Assembly (NCBI RefSeq): GCF_022846435.1
Contig: NZ_AP025627.1
Location: 1,956,001 to 2,020,000 of the forward strand
DNA from: Parageobacillus sp. KH3-4
GTDB lineage: Bacteria; Bacillota; Bacilli; Bacillales; Anoxybacillaceae
Direction: 5' to 3'
Length of the DNA stretch: 64,000 bases
The notes below the pieces were generated by a model. That model saw nothing but the letters and a program-made list of their open reading frames with translations, did not search any database and had not been told where the DNA came from. Position 1 is the stretch's first letter. Every line of letters starts with the position of its first letter. Positions 62,601 to 64,000 of the stretch are shown piece by piece. The translations under genes were made by a program, and so were the position numbers.

Positions 62601-63813
62601 CATCATAGCCAAACAATACTTGCACATGCGAAGATTGTTCGTAATCGACGCTTAGCAGCACGGGAATTCCGGCATCGATCAACCGTTTCCATCGCTCCAC
62701 GGAACCGACGAAAAAGCGGCATAAAAAGCCGAGCGTTTCCAAATAATGTACGGTTGTCGACAATTTTGAACCGCGAACATCAAAAACATGCTGAGCCACT
62801 TCATCTTGTGTGCGCTCCTTGCCCAACAGCCACAGCATCATTTCCAAACTCGCGGGCACACAATAATTGTGTTTTTGCACGACAGGCACAAGCGGCAAGA
62901 TCACTTGCGGCAGGGAAGCGCGTTCGCTTGCGCGCACGTATGGCGTAGATGCCAATGATTTCTCTGTTCGAACAAGCGCCGCTAGTTTATCGAATTTGCC
63001 AAGCTTGTAATAGATTTGCGCACGCACATGGGCAAAATAGCGATGGTGGACATGAAACGGAGTGAGGCGGTCGACCTCCTCCATCGCTTCGAGCGCTGCT
63101 TCGTACTCATGCAAATCGCGTAGCCGGCGCGCTTTTTCCACATATAACGCCGGCACTTGCGGAAACCGTTTGATGCCACGCTCGACAACTTCTAGTGCTT
63201 TCCGCTGGCAGCCGTTTAGCGCGTACAAGTCGGCCAAAAGCAAATGGCACATATCGCCGCGCTCCGGCTCATCCAATCCTTTCTGCAATATTTCTTCCGC
63301 TCTGTCGCGGTCGCCCGCTTCCATATAAAAGTATCCCCATTTATCGTACATCGGAATCGTTTCGTATCGTTCTACTACGTCCATCCACTGCTGTGCCTCT
63401 GCGATCCTGTGCATTTCCAAAAAAGTGCGCACGAGTGTGAATGCAGCGCGCGCGATATGTTCCGGTTTTTCCTTTCCGTTTGCAATTGCTTCTTCCAAAC
63501 GCGGCCGTAGCGCTTCTTCGACATCCAGTGGCCGCCGTTCTTCGAGCCACTCATCACATACCCACGTCAGCGTCTGCAGCGTCGCAAAACGGCGGTGGGC
63601 GTAGCGCGCCAACAGCGCGCTATGGCGGTACATTAACGCATAATCAAACAAACGGATCAGATGATGAAACGAGTCCGCTGTTTGCCATGCCTGCAGCGGC
63701 ATTCTCCAGCACAACGGATGTTCCTTTGCTTTCTGAAGCATCGGCTTTATTTCCTCTAATGCTTCGATAATGCGTTTTTCTTTTATATAGGTTGCGATTC
63801 GTTCTATATCCAT
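59620..63813 (-). CDS. Giant TPR protein with embedded C39-like peptidase domain
   Basis: This 1397-residue protein is made largely of tetratricopeptide repeats (many A-x2-Y-x3-G-x8-A-x3-Y/L units) interrupted at about residues 305-445 by a C39/papain-like domain: V-Q-K-H-N-Y-C-V-P-A-S (Cys318), S-S-H-V-Q-V-L-F-G-Y (His396) and V-Q-D-P-N-M (Asp414) form the expected triad. No signal peptide or membrane segment is seen, so it acts in the cytoplasm. ATG at 63813 follows AAAGGAG by eight bases. The domain mix suggests peptide cleavage or binding on a TPR scaffold; no partner gene is adjacent. Confidence 0.85.
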   Translation of the reverse strand: MDIERIATYIKEKRIIEALEEIKPMLQKAKEHPLCWRMPLQAWQTADSFHHLIRLFDYALMYRHSALLARYAHRRFATLQTLTWVCDEWLEERRPLDVEEALRPRLEEAIANGKEKPEHIARAAFTLVRTFLEMHRIAEAQQWMDVVERYETIPMYDKWGYFYMEAGDRDRAEEILQKGLDEPERGDMCHLLLADLYALNGCQRKALEVVERGIKRFPQVPALYVEKARRLRDLHEYEAALEAMEEVDRLTPFHVHHRYFAHVRAQIYYKLGKFDKLAALVRTEKSLASTPYVRASERASLPQVILPLVPVVQKHNYCVPASLEMMLWLLGKERTQDEVAQHVFDVRGSKLSTTVHYLETLGFLCRFFVGSVERWKRLIDAGIPVLLSVDYEQSSHVQVLFGYDERLGAFYVQDPNMLEPFVVAYDEVERWYAGTHYLSIAAIPREKEAIAVLLPEAEDQYFRQLHAFAEKMDEDDQAYIAPFLAFLRQHEHIPYTWLYVVKHFGTEEAKELLLDYTERVLAKYGDINDLLLAAAKAYVYGKEIERAEAVLARVKGKASSPLYHYLRGRVAFYESRYEEASRHFRASLQLDPDQPDVWSYMALSIAYGGKEKKGLELSQIALTLHPDDLFIGTNHGIMLFQAKQFQEARAFFDQLLRRHKRDAHLWYERARCDEMLGKIRKAERGFLVAKALDGEEPYPYLALADLYENELGDRQKAEAVLLEGAEKAGSAPELHVRLGDWYMERDEAEKAEAHYQKALEQEEKEIFAHLGLAYVMMQRGQRDEAKQYLLDKKPLFAQNSEYLLNAGKMLLANELAIETEEKGTALAFLEEGLCLAQFDVAEAYEFYIEQLTELSLVDRGIAFLEKLIDERPTDVNALCYLGVLYEQSGMFSKAIGLYERASKVRKSTFPLYRLAETYRAFERWDEAKRYYEACLEVDDTFAVAHLRLAVLYEMEENIDKQRFHLQKALEHDPLHVHVEHAVALFDDPSLLLQTMESVRERAGDVWYYDSLGYVYGAMGDVSKEKEAVKQALRLHPDHPDVLHHDAKVLVKEGKPREAIAILERLIEQDVRNEALYETYVQAFSYTMRGIGKLRERLRKWKLDNQKKSIVYMHTASALSPYMIDITWAEEDGSFAKRLWTKAKAWTKEMVVVSAVLDLYETALRLDSGNIEAYERLAQFYEAAELTDDAIKTLRKALTYEWNAGVARELAMLLAHSESSKLQKEAGEWIDRLLAEQPNDLAMLELKAFLLLDDGREEEAENLFRSLVEMEPFLHRSILTLGAMYMAKQRYAEAIAVLANGLSHHPHDAEMRQELARAYDEAGQTEKALSVIDECLQFAEEDLSARYQRACYLAKLGRIEEAGRELAHVLDEDETGDFVELANEEPALAPLLQLSAEK

Positions 63814-63964
63814 GTACAAAGCTCCTTTTCTACTATAACTGTACAAGGCATTCCAACAAACAATGCCAACTTTTTGTGATATTCCTAGTGTAAAATGAAC
63901 CGCAGAGAAGTGCTATAGTTTTTAAAGACACGACAGGAAATGAATCCTATCTTTCCTAGCAAAA

Positions 63965-63998
63965 GAGATTTGCCCGCGGATGATGGCGGGCAAATCTC
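63965..63998. terminator. Hairpin at the window end
   Basis: The arms GAGATTTGCCCGC and GCGGGCAAATCTC have an eight-base loop and end in CTT at the edge. It is probably the terminator of a gene beyond the window. Confidence 0.6.
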
Positions 63999-64000
63999 TT

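Noticed and set aside
1-64000. CRISPR arrays or classical restriction-modification genes.
   Set aside because: No regularly spaced short repeats, Cas proteins, methyltransferases of DNA or nuclease motifs were found on either strand.

Overview
The window reads as a chromosome segment of a spore-forming thermophilic Bacillaceae, most likely Parageobacillus or Geobacillus. This rests on Bacillus-type ribosome binding sites, frequent TTG/GTG starts, spore-type small proteins, and a gene order (ypmS-ypmR-ypmQ-ypmP-ilvA-yplQ-dfrA-thyA-ypjP-brxA-cvfC-bsaA-metA) that follows the ilvA-metA region of Bacillus subtilis as I remember it. No database search was possible, so the genus is an inference.

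Layout. 0-18.9 kb is conserved core: two OsmC proteins, plsY, an rRNA m5C methyltransferase, the ypm cluster, ilvA, folate/thymidylate genes (dfrA, thyA, fhs), redox proteins (brxA, bsaA), cvfC and metA. One oddity is an anthrax-lethal-factor-like secreted metalloprotease beside thyA. 18.9-28 kb is an AT-rich accessory stretch. It holds a decayed phage terminase small subunit, a DUF6338 membrane protein coupled to a 40-residue Pro-rich protein, an extra signal peptidase I, a decayed DDE transposase, YnfA, an NlpC/P60-like protein that has lost its catalytic residues, several small membrane proteins, and an adaA-adaB-radical SAM DNA-repair operon whose adaB has an in-frame TGA.

28.8-46.1 kb is one long minus-strand anaerobic (early cobalt insertion) cobalamin operon under a B12 riboswitch with a visible terminator. 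Order from the promoter: cbiW, cbiM-N-Q-O (cobalt import), cbiH60, cbiX, cbiJ, cbiC, cbiD, cbiET, cbiL, cbiF, cbiG, cbiA, cbiP, cobT, cobA, cobO. It covers uroporphyrinogen III to adenosylcobyric acid plus cobT. The genes for aminopropanol attachment and nucleotide-loop assembly (cbiB, cobU, cobS) are not in this window.

46.2-64 kb holds rraA, tRNA-Gln, glpQ, a GNAT acetyltransferase, topB, an aldo/keto reductase, a secreted oligoendopeptidase F, the NAD-salvage pair pncA-pncB, a tandemly duplicated two-gene module of low-complexity proteins, a YidC-type insertase, and a 1397-residue TPR protein with an embedded C39-like peptidase domain. The best candidates for undescribed biology are the DUF6338/Pro-rich pair, the duplicated two-gene module, the TPR-C39 protein and the catalytically dead NlpC/P60 protein. 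None can be assigned a function from sequence alone.
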